A DNA stretch of 64,000 bases from Pseudoduganella namucuonensis (GTDB taxonomy: Bacteria; Pseudomonadota; Gammaproteobacteria; Burkholderiales; Burkholderiaceae_D). The notes beneath the pieces were generated by a model that was given only the letters and a program-made list of their open reading frames with translations, did no database searches and was not told where the DNA came from. Position numbers and translations under genes: made by a program. Of the stretch, positions 28,433 through 37,115 are shown piece after piece. The stretch spans positions 186,001 through 250,000 of the forward strand of contig NZ_FPBO01000006.1 in the NCBI RefSeq assembly GCF_900116645.1, in the 5' to 3' direction. How positions within the stretch are numbered: the first letter of the stretch is position 1; each line of letters begins with the position of its first letter.

Positions 28433-29568
28433 GCGGGTGGGACCTCACTCATGGAAGCTGGCACGGCAACTTCGTTGGGGAATGCCGGCTGGACGTTGCG
28501 GCGTCCGGCGCGGAAAGCTTGTAACTGCAGCACATAATTCAGCACCTGCGAGACGGCCTGGTACAGCTGCACCGGGATCTGCTGGTTGACCTGGCTGGTA
28601 TTGTAAATGGCCCGCGCCAGCGGCGGCAGGGCCAGCACCTCGATCTTGTGCTCCTCGGCGATCTGGCGGATGTACAGCGCCATCTCGTCCACGCCCTTGG
28701 CCAGCACAAACGGCGCCTCGGCGCGCTGCTCGTCGTATTTCAGGGCCACCGCGTAGTGCTCCGGGTTGACGATCACCACGTCGGCGTTGGGCACGGTCTT
28801 GCGCGCGGCGCGCTGCGACATCGCGCGCTGCAGCTGGCGGATGCGGTTGCGCACCTCGGGCCGGCCCTCGTTGCTCTTGTACTCCTCCTTCAAGTCCTGC
28901 TTGCTCATGCGCTGGTTCTTGGCGAAGAAGAAGGCCTGCGCCGGCACGTCGATGATGGCGAACATGATGAACACCGACACCAGCGCCATCAGCCCGTCCA
29001 GCATCAGCCGCGAGCCCGACAGCAAGGCCTCGTTCAGCGGCAGCGACTGCAGCCGCGTGTAGTCGGCCAGGGTCGAGGTCGCCACATGCACCAGCACCCA
29101 GCACAGCACCACCGACTTGGCCACCGACAGCCCGAACTCGAACCAGTGCTTGCCCGAGAACAGCCGGCCCAGGTTGGTCACCGGGGAAAAGCGCTCCAGC
29201 TTGGGTTCCCAGTGCTTGCTGGAGAACACCCAGCCGCCCGGCACCAGGCCGCCCAGGACGATGGCCAGCGGCACCACGAACAGCGGCACGATCATCTTGA
29301 TCAACAGCCACATGGCGGTGGCGAAAATGGTGGAACCGGTGTTCTCCAGCGCGCCCTCGGCCTCGAAGGTCGCGAAGCTCTGGTGGAACAGCTCTCGGAA
29401 ATCCAGCATATAGGACGGCAGCAGCCAGATGAACAGCTTGAGCGTGACCAGGATGCCGAGCGCGGTGGCCAGGTCGCGCGAACGCACCACCTGCCCCTCC
29501 TCGCGCGACTTCTTGAGCTTCTGCGCCGAGGCCTTTTCTGACTTGTCGCCGGTGCTGTTCTCAGCCAT
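28429..29568 (-). CDS. flhB: Flagellar export switch protein FlhB (NPEH variant)
   Basis: The product has 379 residues. It begins with the usual basic FlhB tail (AENSTGDKSEKASAQKLKKS), has four membrane helices, and a cytoplasmic domain with NPEH at residues 268-271 (28756-28767). Most FlhB proteins have NPTH, where autocleavage between N and P allows the change from hook to filament export. N, P and H are kept, so cleavage remains plausible. It overlaps fliR by 8 bp and flhA by 4 bp. No truncation. Confidence 0.95.
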   Translation of the reverse strand: MAENSTGDKSEKASAQKLKKSREEGQVVRSRDLATALGILVTLKLFIWLLPSYMLDFRELFHQSFATFEAEGALENTGSTIFATAMWLLIKMIVPLFVVPLAIVLGGLVPGGWVFSSKHWEPKLERFSPVTNLGRLFSGKHWFEFGLSVAKSVVLCWVLVHVATSTLADYTRLQSLPLNEALLSGSRLMLDGLMALVSVFIMFAIIDVPAQAFFFAKNQRMSKQDLKEEYKSNEGRPEVRNRIRQLQRAMSQRAARKTVPNADVVIVNPEHYAVALKYDEQRAEAPFVLAKGVDEMALYIRQIAEEHKIEVLALPPLARAIYNTSQVNQQIPVQLYQAVSQVLNYVLQLQAFRAGRRNVQPAFPNEVAVPASMSEVPPA

Positions 29569-30367
29569 TGCCCGCCGCCCTCGCCGCCACCTGCGCGGCT
29601 ATCGTCATTTGCTGCTGGATCATCTCCAGCACCCGCCCCGACATGCGCACATAGTGCTCGGGGATGAAACGCACCACCTGGGCCAGCATGACCAGGCCGA
29701 ACAGCGTGATCACGGAAAAGCCCAGCGAAAACAGGTTCAGCGTGGGCGCCACCCGGTTCAGGAAACCGAAGCCGATCTGCACCACCATGGTGGAGAACAC
29801 GATGGGGATGGCCAGCAGCATGGCCGCCGCGAACACCCACGCCACGTTCCAGGCCACCGTCTGCAGCAGCAGCGGCCCGTAGCCGCCGCCCAGCGGCCAG
29901 GCCTGGAAGCTGCCGCCGATGACGCCGGCGATCACCAGGTGGCCGTCGATGGCGAAGAACACGATGATGGACAGCATCGTCAGCAGCGCCGACACCACGT
30001 CCGACGACTGGCCGTTGACGGGGTCGTTCATCACCGCCATCGAGAAGCCGATCTGGCTGGACACCATATAGCCCAACACCATCACCGCCGACATGCTGTA
30101 GAAGAACGCCAAGCCCAGCACGCCGCCGATCACCGCCTGCTCCAGCGTGGCGGCCACGCCGGCCATCGAGATCGGGTCGATCGGCAGCGCGTTGCGCGTC
30201 AGCGGCAGCATCAGCACCGACAGCACCAGGGCCAGCAGCACGCGCACCGTGACCGGCACCATGGCCTCGCCGATGACGGGCGCGGCGGCCAGCATGGCCA
30301 GCACGCGCACGAAGGGCCACCACCACGCGTTCAGCAGCGACGGCAGGGCGGCCAGGATCTCTTCCAT
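29561..30367 (-). CDS. fliR: Flagellar export gate protein FliR
   Basis: The product has 268 residues with about six hydrophobic helices. Family runs include AMLAAAPVIGEAMVPVTVRV, GFSMAVMNDPVNGQSSDV and MVVQIGFGFLNRVAPTLNLF. FliR joins FliP and FliQ in the export gate pore. It is 12 bp after fliQ and overlaps flhB by 8 bp, consistent with one tightly coupled operon. Confidence 0.94.
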   Translation of the reverse strand: MEEILAALPSLLNAWWWPFVRVLAMLAAAPVIGEAMVPVTVRVLLALVLSVLMLPLTRNALPIDPISMAGVAATLEQAVIGGVLGLAFFYSMSAVMVLGYMVSSQIGFSMAVMNDPVNGQSSDVVSALLTMLSIIVFFAIDGHLVIAGVIGGSFQAWPLGGGYGPLLLQTVAWNVAWVFAAAMLLAIPIVFSTMVVQIGFGFLNRVAPTLNLFSLGFSVITLFGLVMLAQVVRFIPEHYVRMSGRVLEMIQQQMTIAAQVAARAAGNG

Positions 30368-30379
30368 CGGCCCGCGTCC

Positions 30380-30652
30380 TCAGCCGACCAGCGTGGCCGC
30401 GCGCGTGAAGACGGAAACGCAGTAGTCCATCAGGTAGCCCGCCATCCAGCGCCCGGCCAGGATCAGCGCCAGCAGCGTCACCAGCAGGCGCGGCAGGAAG
30501 CTCAGGGTCTGCTCGTTGATCTGCGTGGCGGCCTGCACCAGCGACACCAGCAGGCCCGTGACCAGGCCCGGCACCACCAGCACCAGCACCAGCACCATCA
30601 CGATGTGCAGCGATTCGACCACCAGGTCGACCGCCATGTCCGGCGTCAGCAT
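30380..30652 (-). CDS. fliQ: Flagellar export gate protein FliQ
   Basis: The product has 90 residues with two membrane helices, starting MLTPDMAVDLVVESLHIVMV and including the typical QAATQINEQTLSFLPRLL. FliQ encircles the FliP/FliR core of the export pore. The length is exactly that of the family. It is placed between fliP and fliR, with a 22-bp gap after fliP. Confidence 0.95.
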   Translation of the reverse strand: MLTPDMAVDLVVESLHIVMVLVLVLVVPGLVTGLLVSLVQAATQINEQTLSFLPRLLVTLLALILAGRWMAGYLMDYCVSVFTRAATLVG

Positions 30653-30674
30653 GTTCTTCGTCCCCCCAGCGACA

Positions 30675-31439
30675 CTAGTAGGCTTGTATGCTCGTCACGA
30701 GCGTGTTGACGGTCAAGGTCCAGCCGTCCACCAGCACGAACAGCAGCAGCTTGAACGGCAAGGAAATCACCAGCGGCGACAGCATCATCATGCCCATCGC
30801 CATCAGCACCGACGATACCACCAGGTCGATCACCAGGAAAGGAATGAACAGCAGGCAACCGATCTGGAAGGCCGTCTTCAGCTCGGACAGCACGAAGGCG
30901 GCCAGCTTGACGGTGAAGGCGTGGTCGGCCGGCTTGCTCACGTTGTCCTCGCCGGCCAGGTGCGCGATCTGCTTGAGCGCGGCCTTGCTGGTCTGGGCCA
31001 GCATGAAGCGCGAGATCGGCGCCTCGGCGATCTTCAGCGCCTCCTGCAGGCCGATCTTGTCCTGGTCGTAGGGCACGAAGGCGTCGCGCCAGACCTGGTC
31101 GCCGATGGGGCGCATCACCAGCAGCGTGAGGATCAGCGCGATGCCGGTGACGATGCGGTTGGGCAAGCCCTGCTGCAGGCCCAGGGCCTGGCGCAGCAGC
31201 GACAGCACGATGACGAAGCGGGTGAAACTGGTCATCATCATCACCAGCATGGGCAGCAGGCCCAGCAGGGTCATGATGATCAGGATCTGGGTCTTGACCG
31301 TCAGTTCGGTCTTGGCCCCCGGCACGATGCCGGCCAGCAGATCCTGCGCCTGCGCGGGCGCCAGGGCCAGGCACAGCAGGCCAACGCCCGCCCCGCCCAG
31401 CAACGCGGCCTTGGGGCCGCGGCGGGACGCCAGGATCAT
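30675..31439 (-). CDS. fliP: Flagellar export gate protein FliP
   Basis: The product has 254 residues. It has a cleavable signal peptide (GLLCLALAPAQA), then LTVKTQILIIMTLLGLLPML, the conserved MMTSFTRFVIVLSLLRQALG and PFLVIDLVVSSVLMAMGMMM. FliP pentamers with FliR form the export pore. No fliO is found near it; FliO is an assembly factor often missing in lateral systems. It overlaps fliN by 4 bp. Confidence 0.95.
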   Translation of the reverse strand: MILASRRGPKAALLGGAGVGLLCLALAPAQAQDLLAGIVPGAKTELTVKTQILIIMTLLGLLPMLVMMMTSFTRFVIVLSLLRQALGLQQGLPNRIVTGIALILTLLVMRPIGDQVWRDAFVPYDQDKIGLQEALKIAEAPISRFMLAQTSKAALKQIAHLAGEDNVSKPADHAFTVKLAAFVLSELKTAFQIGCLLFIPFLVIDLVVSSVLMAMGMMMLSPLVISLPFKLLLFVLVDGWTLTVNTLVTSIQAY

Positions 31440-31816
31440 GGCGCCATCATGTCGAGATTCAGCCCGTCCAGGTCGATCACCTTCAGCCCGTAGTTCTCGC
31501 CGGCCACCACCACCTCGGCGCGGCCGATGGCGGTGCCGTTGACCTTGATGATCAGCGGCTCGCCGGCCAGCAGGTCCAGTTCGACCACGCTGTCCGGGCC
31601 GATCGACATCAGTTCCTGCAGCGAGATGCGGGCCGAGCCCACCTCCAGCGTCAGGGTGACGGGGATCTTGCGCATCATCTGCGGCAGGTCGCGGCGGGCG
31701 CCGCCGCGGGCCGGCGCCATGTCGGCCAGGTCGCTGCCGACCTGGTCGATGATCATCTCCTCGGAGATGTCCTCCAGCAAGGCGTCACTGGTGCTGTTCG
31801 CGTTTACGTTCATCAT
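31436..31816 (-). CDS. fliN: Flagellar motor switch protein FliN
   Basis: The product has 126 residues. An acidic variable N-terminus is followed by the SpoA/FliN C-terminal domain (KIPVTLTLEVGSARISLQEL, VELDLLAGEPLIIKVNGTAI, VVVAGENYGLKV). It forms the lower part of the C-ring with FliM. It starts 2 bp after the fliM stop. Normal length. Confidence 0.94.
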   Translation of the reverse strand: MMNVNANSTSDALLEDISEEMIIDQVGSDLADMAPARGGARRDLPQMMRKIPVTLTLEVGSARISLQELMSIGPDSVVELDLLAGEPLIIKVNGTAIGRAEVVVAGENYGLKVIDLDGLNLDMMAP

Positions 31817-31818
31817 GT

Positions 31819-32685
31819 TTATTCGACGTCTTCAAAAGAGGTTAAACAGATTTTGCCTTTGTGCTCGCTGACCGCCGCCGTGAACAGGCGCGAATCGTCG
31901 AGCAGGACGTCGGCCCTGTGCATGCTGATCGGAATCACGTCGCCGATCTGCAAGTCGAACAGGGTGCCCAACTGCATTTCCTTGGTGACCAGGCGGCCGT
32001 CCAGCCGCACCGGCAGGCGCGCCGCCAGCGGCGCCAGGTCGTACATCGCGCGCCGCGCGACGTCGCGCTCGGGCGCCAGGCCGCGCAGCACGCAGGTCAT
32101 CAGTTGCTGGTCCAGCGCGAACCAGAAACGGCCCGACAGCGGGGTCGCGCCGGCGCTTTCCGGGTCGCTGACGGTGACGGCCACCACCCAGGCGCCCTTC
32201 TTCGGCTGCGCGGCGGGGACCGGCTGCATGTCCTCGCCGGCCGGCAACTTGGCCGTGGCCGGCAGGTTGGCCTCGATGCGGGCGGCCAGGGTGCCGGCCA
32301 GCTGCTGGCCCAGCACCACGGCCAGGCGCTCCTCGGTGGCGGTGATCTTGACGGCGCTGTCGTCCACCGCGCTGTCGCTCTTGGCGCGGCCGTAGCGGAA
32401 ATTCAACACGCTGAGCAGCACCTTGCGCTCCAGCGCGAAGCCGATGCTGCCGGCCGGCGCGGCGAAGCTGAGCCAGCGCAGCCGCGGCTCGCCGCCGTCC
32501 AGGCGGCTGAACTCCACGCCCTCCACCTGGAAGGTGCCCCAGTAGCGGCGGTTCACATTCAGGCGCATCGCCTGGCTCAGGTCCTCTTGCAGCTGGGCTG
32601 CGAACCTGGGCAGCCGGTGCACGGGACGCCCCAGCAGGCAGGGATCCAGCACTTGATGCTGCGCGGTCTGTTTTATGATGGTCAT
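31819..32685 (-). CDS. fliM: Divergent flagellar motor switch protein FliM
   Basis: The product has 288 residues, shorter than the usual 320-335. The C-terminal SpoA/FliN-like domain is present (LPVRLDGRLVTKEMQLGTLF, QIGDVIPISMHRADVLLDDS). The middle is weakly FliM-like. The N-terminus reads MTIIKQTAQHQVLDPCLLGR and lacks the LSQxEIDALL motif that binds phospho-CheY in typical FliM. Position before fliN and operon context fix the assignment. It may give a motor that does not respond to CheY, or responds through FliN only. Confidence 0.82.
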   Translation of the reverse strand: MTIIKQTAQHQVLDPCLLGRPVHRLPRFAAQLQEDLSQAMRLNVNRRYWGTFQVEGVEFSRLDGGEPRLRWLSFAAPAGSIGFALERKVLLSVLNFRYGRAKSDSAVDDSAVKITATEERLAVVLGQQLAGTLAARIEANLPATAKLPAGEDMQPVPAAQPKKGAWVVAVTVSDPESAGATPLSGRFWFALDQQLMTCVLRGLAPERDVARRAMYDLAPLAARLPVRLDGRLVTKEMQLGTLFDLQIGDVIPISMHRADVLLDDSRLFTAAVSEHKGKICLTSFEDVE

Positions 32686-33164
32686 TTATGTGTTCAGGTC
32701 GGTACTCTGCCGGTACTCCGCCGGCAATCTGCCTATATGCGCCGGCGCGCGCCGGGCGCGCCGCATGCCACATCCTAGCTTAAAAACGGGCCGAGCGAGG
32801 CGAAGCTTACATGAAATTGTTGCGCCTTGCCACGGATCAATATTTTGATGCAAGCCAATTAAGGCTTTACAGAAATATTGCTAGCTAGTAAGCTTATTCA
32901 TAGCATGATGCACGTGATGCTGCCTCGCAACAAAAATCGGCGGAATTGCGCTTAGTGCATGATTAAAAAGGAAATTCTGTCTCCTGCAGGGTACAGAAGC
33001 CCAGCTTTTCTGTTGTATCGGCACAATGAAATGCACCGAACTAATTTCCAGCATGTATCATTCCCTGAGTCCGATGGCGTCCCGGCGACAATCCCGGAAC
33101 GCCCTCTGGAATGCGTGGAGGCTATGGTAGCCATGTGTGAGCAACGTTGCAATAATGGAGGTGC
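32686..33164. other. 479-bp divergent intergenic region between fliM and fliE
   Basis: This is the largest gap in the window, and much of it (32810-33060) is clearly more AT-rich than its surroundings. It must hold promoters for both the fliM-flhA and fliE-fliJ operons. In Flag-2 loci of Escherichia the regulator lafK lies here; no such gene is present. A 69-codon plus-strand frame (32959-33168) has non-native codon use and no homology signal and is rejected. Near the centre the GCTAGCTAG and ATGATGCACGTGATGC stretches give short dyads. The fliE Shine-Dalgarno GGAGG is at 33157-33161. Confidence 0.6.
32756..32770 (-). promoter_or_regulatory. Candidate sigma-54 promoter for the fliM operon
   Basis: On the minus strand TGGCATGCGGCGCGC has the -24 TGGCA and the invariant GG-N10-GC spacing, 71 bp before the fliM start. 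The -12 half (GCGC rather than TTGC) is weak and the surroundings are extremely GC-rich, so a chance match is possible. Flag-2 class II operons are known to use sigma-54. Confidence 0.25.
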
Positions 33165-33167
33165 ATG

Positions 33168-33527
33168 ATGGCTAACGAATTCGCCAGCCTGATCCAGGCG
33201 GATCTGGCATCCCTGACCAATGCGGCGGCCGAGCTGTCGACCAACGCGATCGCACCCGCCCACCAGTTCGGCGCCACGCCGGGCCAGTCCGGCCAGGCCG
33301 GCGGCCCCTTCTCCTTCGCCCAATCGATGCGCGAAGCGGTCAACAAAGTCAACGCCGACGACCAGATGGCGGCCCAGAAAATGGCCGACGTCGACGCCGG
33401 CCGCAGCGACGACCTGGTGGGGGCCATGCTGGCCAGCCAGGAGGCCAGCCTGTCCTTCTCGATGCTGATGCAGGTGCGCAACAAGGTCATGGGCGCGGTC
33501 GAAGACCTGGTCAAGCTGCCGCTGTAA
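33168..33527 (+). CDS. fliE: Flagellar hook-basal body protein FliE
   Basis: The product has 119 residues. The C-terminal signature fits FliE (DLVGAMLASQEASLSFSMLM, then QVRNKVMGAVEDLVKLPL). FliE links the MS ring to the rod and is an early export substrate. ATG 33168 lies 6 bases after GGAGG; the overlapping ATG at 33165 is also possible. It is the first gene of the fliEFGHIJ operon. Confidence 0.93.
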   Translation: MANEFASLIQADLASLTNAAAELSTNAIAPAHQFGATPGQSGQAGGPFSFAQSMREAVNKVNADDQMAAQKMADVDAGRSDDLVGAMLASQEASLSFSMLMQVRNKVMGAVEDLVKLPL

Positions 33528-33614
33528 CGTGCGGCGTCCCTTGAGCGCGGTCCGCCCCCGGCAGGCTTTGCATTCGCAGTTATTTCCGTCCCCCTTTCCG
33601 AGCGAAAGTCCATA

Positions 33615-35405
33615 GTGATCAACACCCTCAAGTCCGCCTTCGGGCGCTTGCGTCCGGGCGCCGGCGAAGCGCCGGCGCTGCCGCCCGCGTTGCTGAAAAA
33701 CCTGACCCCCATCCTGTTGCTGGCCGTCGGCCTGACCGCGCTGGTGCTGATGGTGCTGTGGAAAGACCAGTCGGCCTACAAGCCGGTGTTCGGCGCGCGC
33801 GAAAAAGTGGTGGCGGCCGACATGATGGGCGTGCTGGACGGCGAACAGATCCCCTACCGCGTCCACCCGGACAGCGGCCAGGTGCTGGTGCCCGAGGAAA
33901 TGCTGGGCAAGGTGCGCATGCTGCTGGCGGCCAAGGGCGTGACGGCGCAGCTGCCGGCCGGCCTGGAGCTGATGGACAAGAACGACCCGCTGGGCGTGTC
34001 CCAGTTCGTGCAGGACGTGCGCTTCCGCCGCGGCCTGGAGGGCGAGCTGGCGCAAAGCATCATGACCTTGGACGCGATCTCCCAGGCGCGCGTGCACCTG
34101 TCGATCGCCCGCTCCACCTCCTTCGTCTCGGCCGACGGCGACAAGTCGTCGGCCTCGGTGGTCATCGCCACCAAGCCGGGCCGCAAGCTGACGCCTGAAA
34201 CCATCGCCGCCGTGGTCAACATGGTGGCCGGCAGCGTCGCCAACCTGAGCCCGGCGCGCGTGAGCCTGGTGGACTCGGCCGGCAACCTGCTGTCGTCCCA
34301 CGTCGACCTGGCCGACGGCTTCGACGCCAGCTCGGCCGGCAACGAGGCCGGCAAGCACGCCCAGGACGCCATCAGCAACAACATCCGCGGCCTGCTCGGC
34401 CCCATCGTCGGCGAGGACAATTTCCGCCTCAGCGTGACGGCCGTGGTCAACAACGACAAGGTCGAGGAGACGGTCGAGAAGTTCGGCGAGGCGCCCAAGG
34501 TCACCAGCGAGGCCATGCGCGAGGAGCAGGACCGCAACCGCCTGGTGATGGGCGTGCCCGGCACGCTGTCGAACCGCCCGCCGCCGACCAGCACCGACGC
34601 CGCCAAGGCCGGCACGCCGGCCGCCGGCGAGCCGGACGGCAGCGCCCGCAAGAACGCCACCACCCGCCAGTACGCCTACGACCGCAGCATCACCCAGACC
34701 AAGCACGCCCGCGGCCAGCTGGAGCGCCAGAGCATCGCCGTGGTGCTGGCGCAGTCCGCCGCGCCGTTCCCGAAAACCGGCTGGACCGCGGCCGAGCTGG
34801 CCAACATCGACAAGGTGCTGCGCAACGGCCTGGGCATCAACGCCGAGCGCGGCGACGCGCTGGTGGTGACGGCCATGAACTTCCCGCCCAAGGCGCCGGT
34901 CGCGGCCTGGTGGGAGGAGCGCGACAACGTGGTCGACCTGAGCACCTACGCCATCTACGGCGCCGCCGCCCTGTTCGGCTACCTGCTGCTGCTGCGCCCG
35001 ATCCTGCGCGCGCTGACCTCGCGCCTGGCCCCGGCCGGCGCCACCCAGGTCGCGCCGCGGGCCGGGCCGGCCCGCGCCGGCGCCACCGCCGAGGCCGTCG
35101 TCACGCCGGCCGGCCAGCCCGGGCAGGCCGGCCAGCCGGGCCAGCTGCCCGGCCAGGCCCCGGCCGCCGGCGGCGCGCCCGCCCTGGCCTCGCCGCCGGG
35201 CGCCGCCGACGCGGCCCAGCCGGCCACCGCCGGCGCGCGCTCCGGCATGCCGGTGGTGCCGCTGCTCGAGAATTACGATTTGCCGCCGACCGGTTCCAGC
35301 GTGGACGTGATGGTCGATCACCTGAAGATTCTGGCCGAGAAAGAGCCGGAACGCGTAGCCGAAGTAGTCAAACAATGGATGCAGAAAAATGGCCGATCTC
35401 AATAA
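33615..35405 (+). CDS. fliF: Flagellar MS-ring protein FliF
   Basis: The product has 596 residues, starting at GTG 33615. Two membrane segments bracket the periplasmic part (LTPILLLAVGLTALVLMVLW near residue 30; YAIYGAAALFGYLLLLRPIL near 445). Ring-building motifs include SQFVQDVRFRRGLEGELAQS and VSLVDSAGNLLSS. A long Gly/Pro/Gln/Ala-rich linker precedes the FliG-binding tail (EPERVAEVVKQWMQKNGRSQ). Its 3' end overlaps fliG by 17 bp. The FliE gene lies 87 bp upstream. Confidence 0.96.
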   Translation: MINTLKSAFGRLRPGAGEAPALPPALLKNLTPILLLAVGLTALVLMVLWKDQSAYKPVFGAREKVVAADMMGVLDGEQIPYRVHPDSGQVLVPEEMLGKVRMLLAAKGVTAQLPAGLELMDKNDPLGVSQFVQDVRFRRGLEGELAQSIMTLDAISQARVHLSIARSTSFVSADGDKSSASVVIATKPGRKLTPETIAAVVNMVAGSVANLSPARVSLVDSAGNLLSSHVDLADGFDASSAGNEAGKHAQDAISNNIRGLLGPIVGEDNFRLSVTAVVNNDKVEETVEKFGEAPKVTSEAMREEQDRNRLVMGVPGTLSNRPPPTSTDAAKAGTPAAGEPDGSARKNATTRQYAYDRSITQTKHARGQLERQSIAVVLAQSAAPFPKTGWTAAELANIDKVLRNGLGINAERGDALVVTAMNFPPKAPVAAWWEERDNVVDLSTYAIYGAAALFGYLLLLRPILRALTSRLAPAGATQVAPRAGPARAGATAEAVVTPAGQPGQAGQPGQLPGQAPAAGGAPALASPPGAADAAQPATAGARSGMPVVPLLENYDLPPTGSSVDVMVDHLKILAEKEPERVAEVVKQWMQKNGRSQ

Positions 35406-36417
35406 CTCCGACCTGCAAGACGCGGGTTCCCTGCTGACGCCGGTGGAACAGGCGGCGATCGTCCTGCTGAGCATAGGCGAGGAGCCGGCCGCCGCCGTGC
35501 TGCGCTGCCTGTCGCGCGAGGAATTGCTGGAGGTGACGCAGGTGATGTCGCGCATGAGCGGCATCAAGGTCGATTCCGTCAAGACCGCCATGCAGGCCTT
35601 CTTCGACGACTATCGCGAGCAGTCCGGCGTGCACGGCGCCTCGCGCAGCTACCTGAAGCGCTCGCTGGACCTGGCGCTGGGCAACGACATCGCCAACACC
35701 GTGCTGAACAACATCTACGGCGACGAGCTGCGCCCGAAAATGGCGCGCCTGCAGTGGGCCTCGCCGAAGTGGCTGGCCGAATACATCGCCAACGAGCACG
35801 TGCAGATGCAGGCCGTGTTCCTGGCCTTCCTGCCGCCCGCGCTGGCCGGCCAGATCATCGACGCGCTGCCGCTCGAGGGCCGCGACCTGGTGCTGCTGAA
35901 CCTGGCGCGCCTGGACGAGATCGACCGCGACCTGCTGGCCGAGCTGGACGAGCTGGTCAACCGCTGCCTGGGCAGCTTCGACAGCCAGAGCACCAGCGTC
36001 GAGGGCATCCGCCAGGTGGCCGAGATCCTGAACCGCCTGCCGGGCAACCGCGCCCAGATCGTCGAGTTGCTGCGCGCCCACGACCCCGAGGTGGTGAACC
36101 AGATCGAGCTGTCGATGTACGACTTCCTGATCCTGTCGACCCAGACCGAGGCCACCCTGTCGCGCCTGATCGAGGAAGTGCCGCTGGAACAGTGGGCCAT
36201 CGCGCTCAAGGGCGCCGAGATGTCGATCCGCGACGCCATCCTGAAAACCATGCCGAAGCGCCAGGCGCAAGCCTTCGAGGACATGATGCGGCGCGCCGGC
36301 CCGGTGCCGATGTCGCGCATCGAGTCCACCCGCCTGGAGATCATGGCCACCGTCAAGGCCCTGGCCGACGCCGGCGAGGTCGAGGTCCAGCTGTTCGCCG
36401 AAACGGTGATCGAATGA
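35389..36417 (+). CDS. fliG: Flagellar motor switch protein FliG
   Basis: The product has 342 residues, full length. The N-terminal FliF-binding domain (LTPVEQAAIVLLSIGEEPAA), the middle domain (NIYGDELRPKMARLQWASPK), and the C-terminal torque domain with the charged helix (IRDAILKTMPKRQAQAFEDM, then MRRAGPV) are intact. It couples the MotA/B stator encoded 8 kb downstream to the rotor. The stop TGA overlaps the ATG of fliH. Confidence 0.96.
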   Translation: MADLNNSDLQDAGSLLTPVEQAAIVLLSIGEEPAAAVLRCLSREELLEVTQVMSRMSGIKVDSVKTAMQAFFDDYREQSGVHGASRSYLKRSLDLALGNDIANTVLNNIYGDELRPKMARLQWASPKWLAEYIANEHVQMQAVFLAFLPPALAGQIIDALPLEGRDLVLLNLARLDEIDRDLLAELDELVNRCLGSFDSQSTSVEGIRQVAEILNRLPGNRAQIVELLRAHDPEVVNQIELSMYDFLILSTQTEATLSRLIEEVPLEQWAIALKGAEMSIRDAILKTMPKRQAQAFEDMMRRAGPVPMSRIESTRLEIMATVKALADAGEVEVQLFAETVIE

Positions 36418-37115
36418 TGAAACAATTCCGCCCCTACCGCTTCCCGCCCCTGTCGCAGTTCGCGCCGCCGCCCTCGCGCGCCGGCGGCAACGGCCTGACC
36501 ACCGACAGCGCCCAGTGGCAAGCCTCGGTCAGCGAGGGCTTCGAGCAGGGCCAGCGCGACGGCTACGAGATCGGCCTGCAGCGCGGCCAGGAGGACGGCT
36601 TCGAGGCCGGCCGCAACGCCGGCTTCGAGCAGGGCCGGGAAGAGGGCCGCAACGAGACCCTGGTCGGTTTCGACACCATGGCGCGCCCGGTCGAGGCCAT
36701 GCTGAAGGGCCTGAAAAAGCTGCGCGCCGACTACCGCGCGGCGCAGCGCAAGGAGGTGGTGGACCTGGTGGCCAAGGTGGCGCGCTCGGTGATCCGCGCC
36801 GAGCTGGCGCTGCAGCCGGTGCAGATCATGGCGCTGGTCGACGAGACGCTGGCCTCGATGCCGCCGACCCGCGAGGAGATCGACGTCTACCTCAATCCCG
36901 AGGAGCTCAAGCGCATCGCCGACCTCGACCCGAAGCGCACCAAGCGCTGGAACCTGATCCCGGACACCCGCCTGGACATCGGCGAGTGCCGCATCCGCGC
37001 CGGCGACAACGAAGTCGATGCCGGATGTCATCAACGTCTTGCCGCTGTCATGGAACAGGTCGATAATCAATTAACCGCCGCCGACGGCGGCGACGAGCCG
37101 GAAAGCGAAGAATGA
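36414..37115 (+). CDS. fliH: Flagellar assembly protein FliH
   Basis: The product has 233 residues. It carries the typical Gly-x3-Gly heptad-like repeats (EGFEQGQRDGYEIGLQRGQE, then DGFEAGRNAGFEQGREEG), followed by the FliH/HrpE domain (VDLVAKVARSVIRAELALQP, then GECRIRAG). FliH holds the ATPase FliI to the C-ring. It begins ATGATG inside the fliG stop region and overlaps fliI by 4 bp. Confidence 0.93.
   Translation: MMKQFRPYRFPPLSQFAPPPSRAGGNGLTTDSAQWQASVSEGFEQGQRDGYEIGLQRGQEDGFEAGRNAGFEQGREEGRNETLVGFDTMARPVEAMLKGLKKLRADYRAAQRKEVVDLVAKVARSVIRAELALQPVQIMALVDETLASMPPTREEIDVYLNPEELKRIADLDPKRTKRWNLIPDTRLDIGECRIRAGDNEVDAGCHQRLAAVMEQVDNQLTAADGGDEPESEE

Noticed and set aside
24360..32890. Shared GCTAGC hexamer near flagellin and in the fliM-fliE gap as a common regulator site
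   Set aside because: Six-base palindrome only; too short to be meaningful.
33015..33035. CGGCACAATGAAATGCA as a sigma-54 promoter for fliE
   Set aside because: The GG to GC spacing is 11 instead of 10 and the -24 T is missing.
32959..33168. A 69-codon plus-strand frame ending at the fliE start
   Set aside because: Low-GC, atypical codon use, no family resemblance, and it lies in the only promoter region for the divergent flagellar operons.
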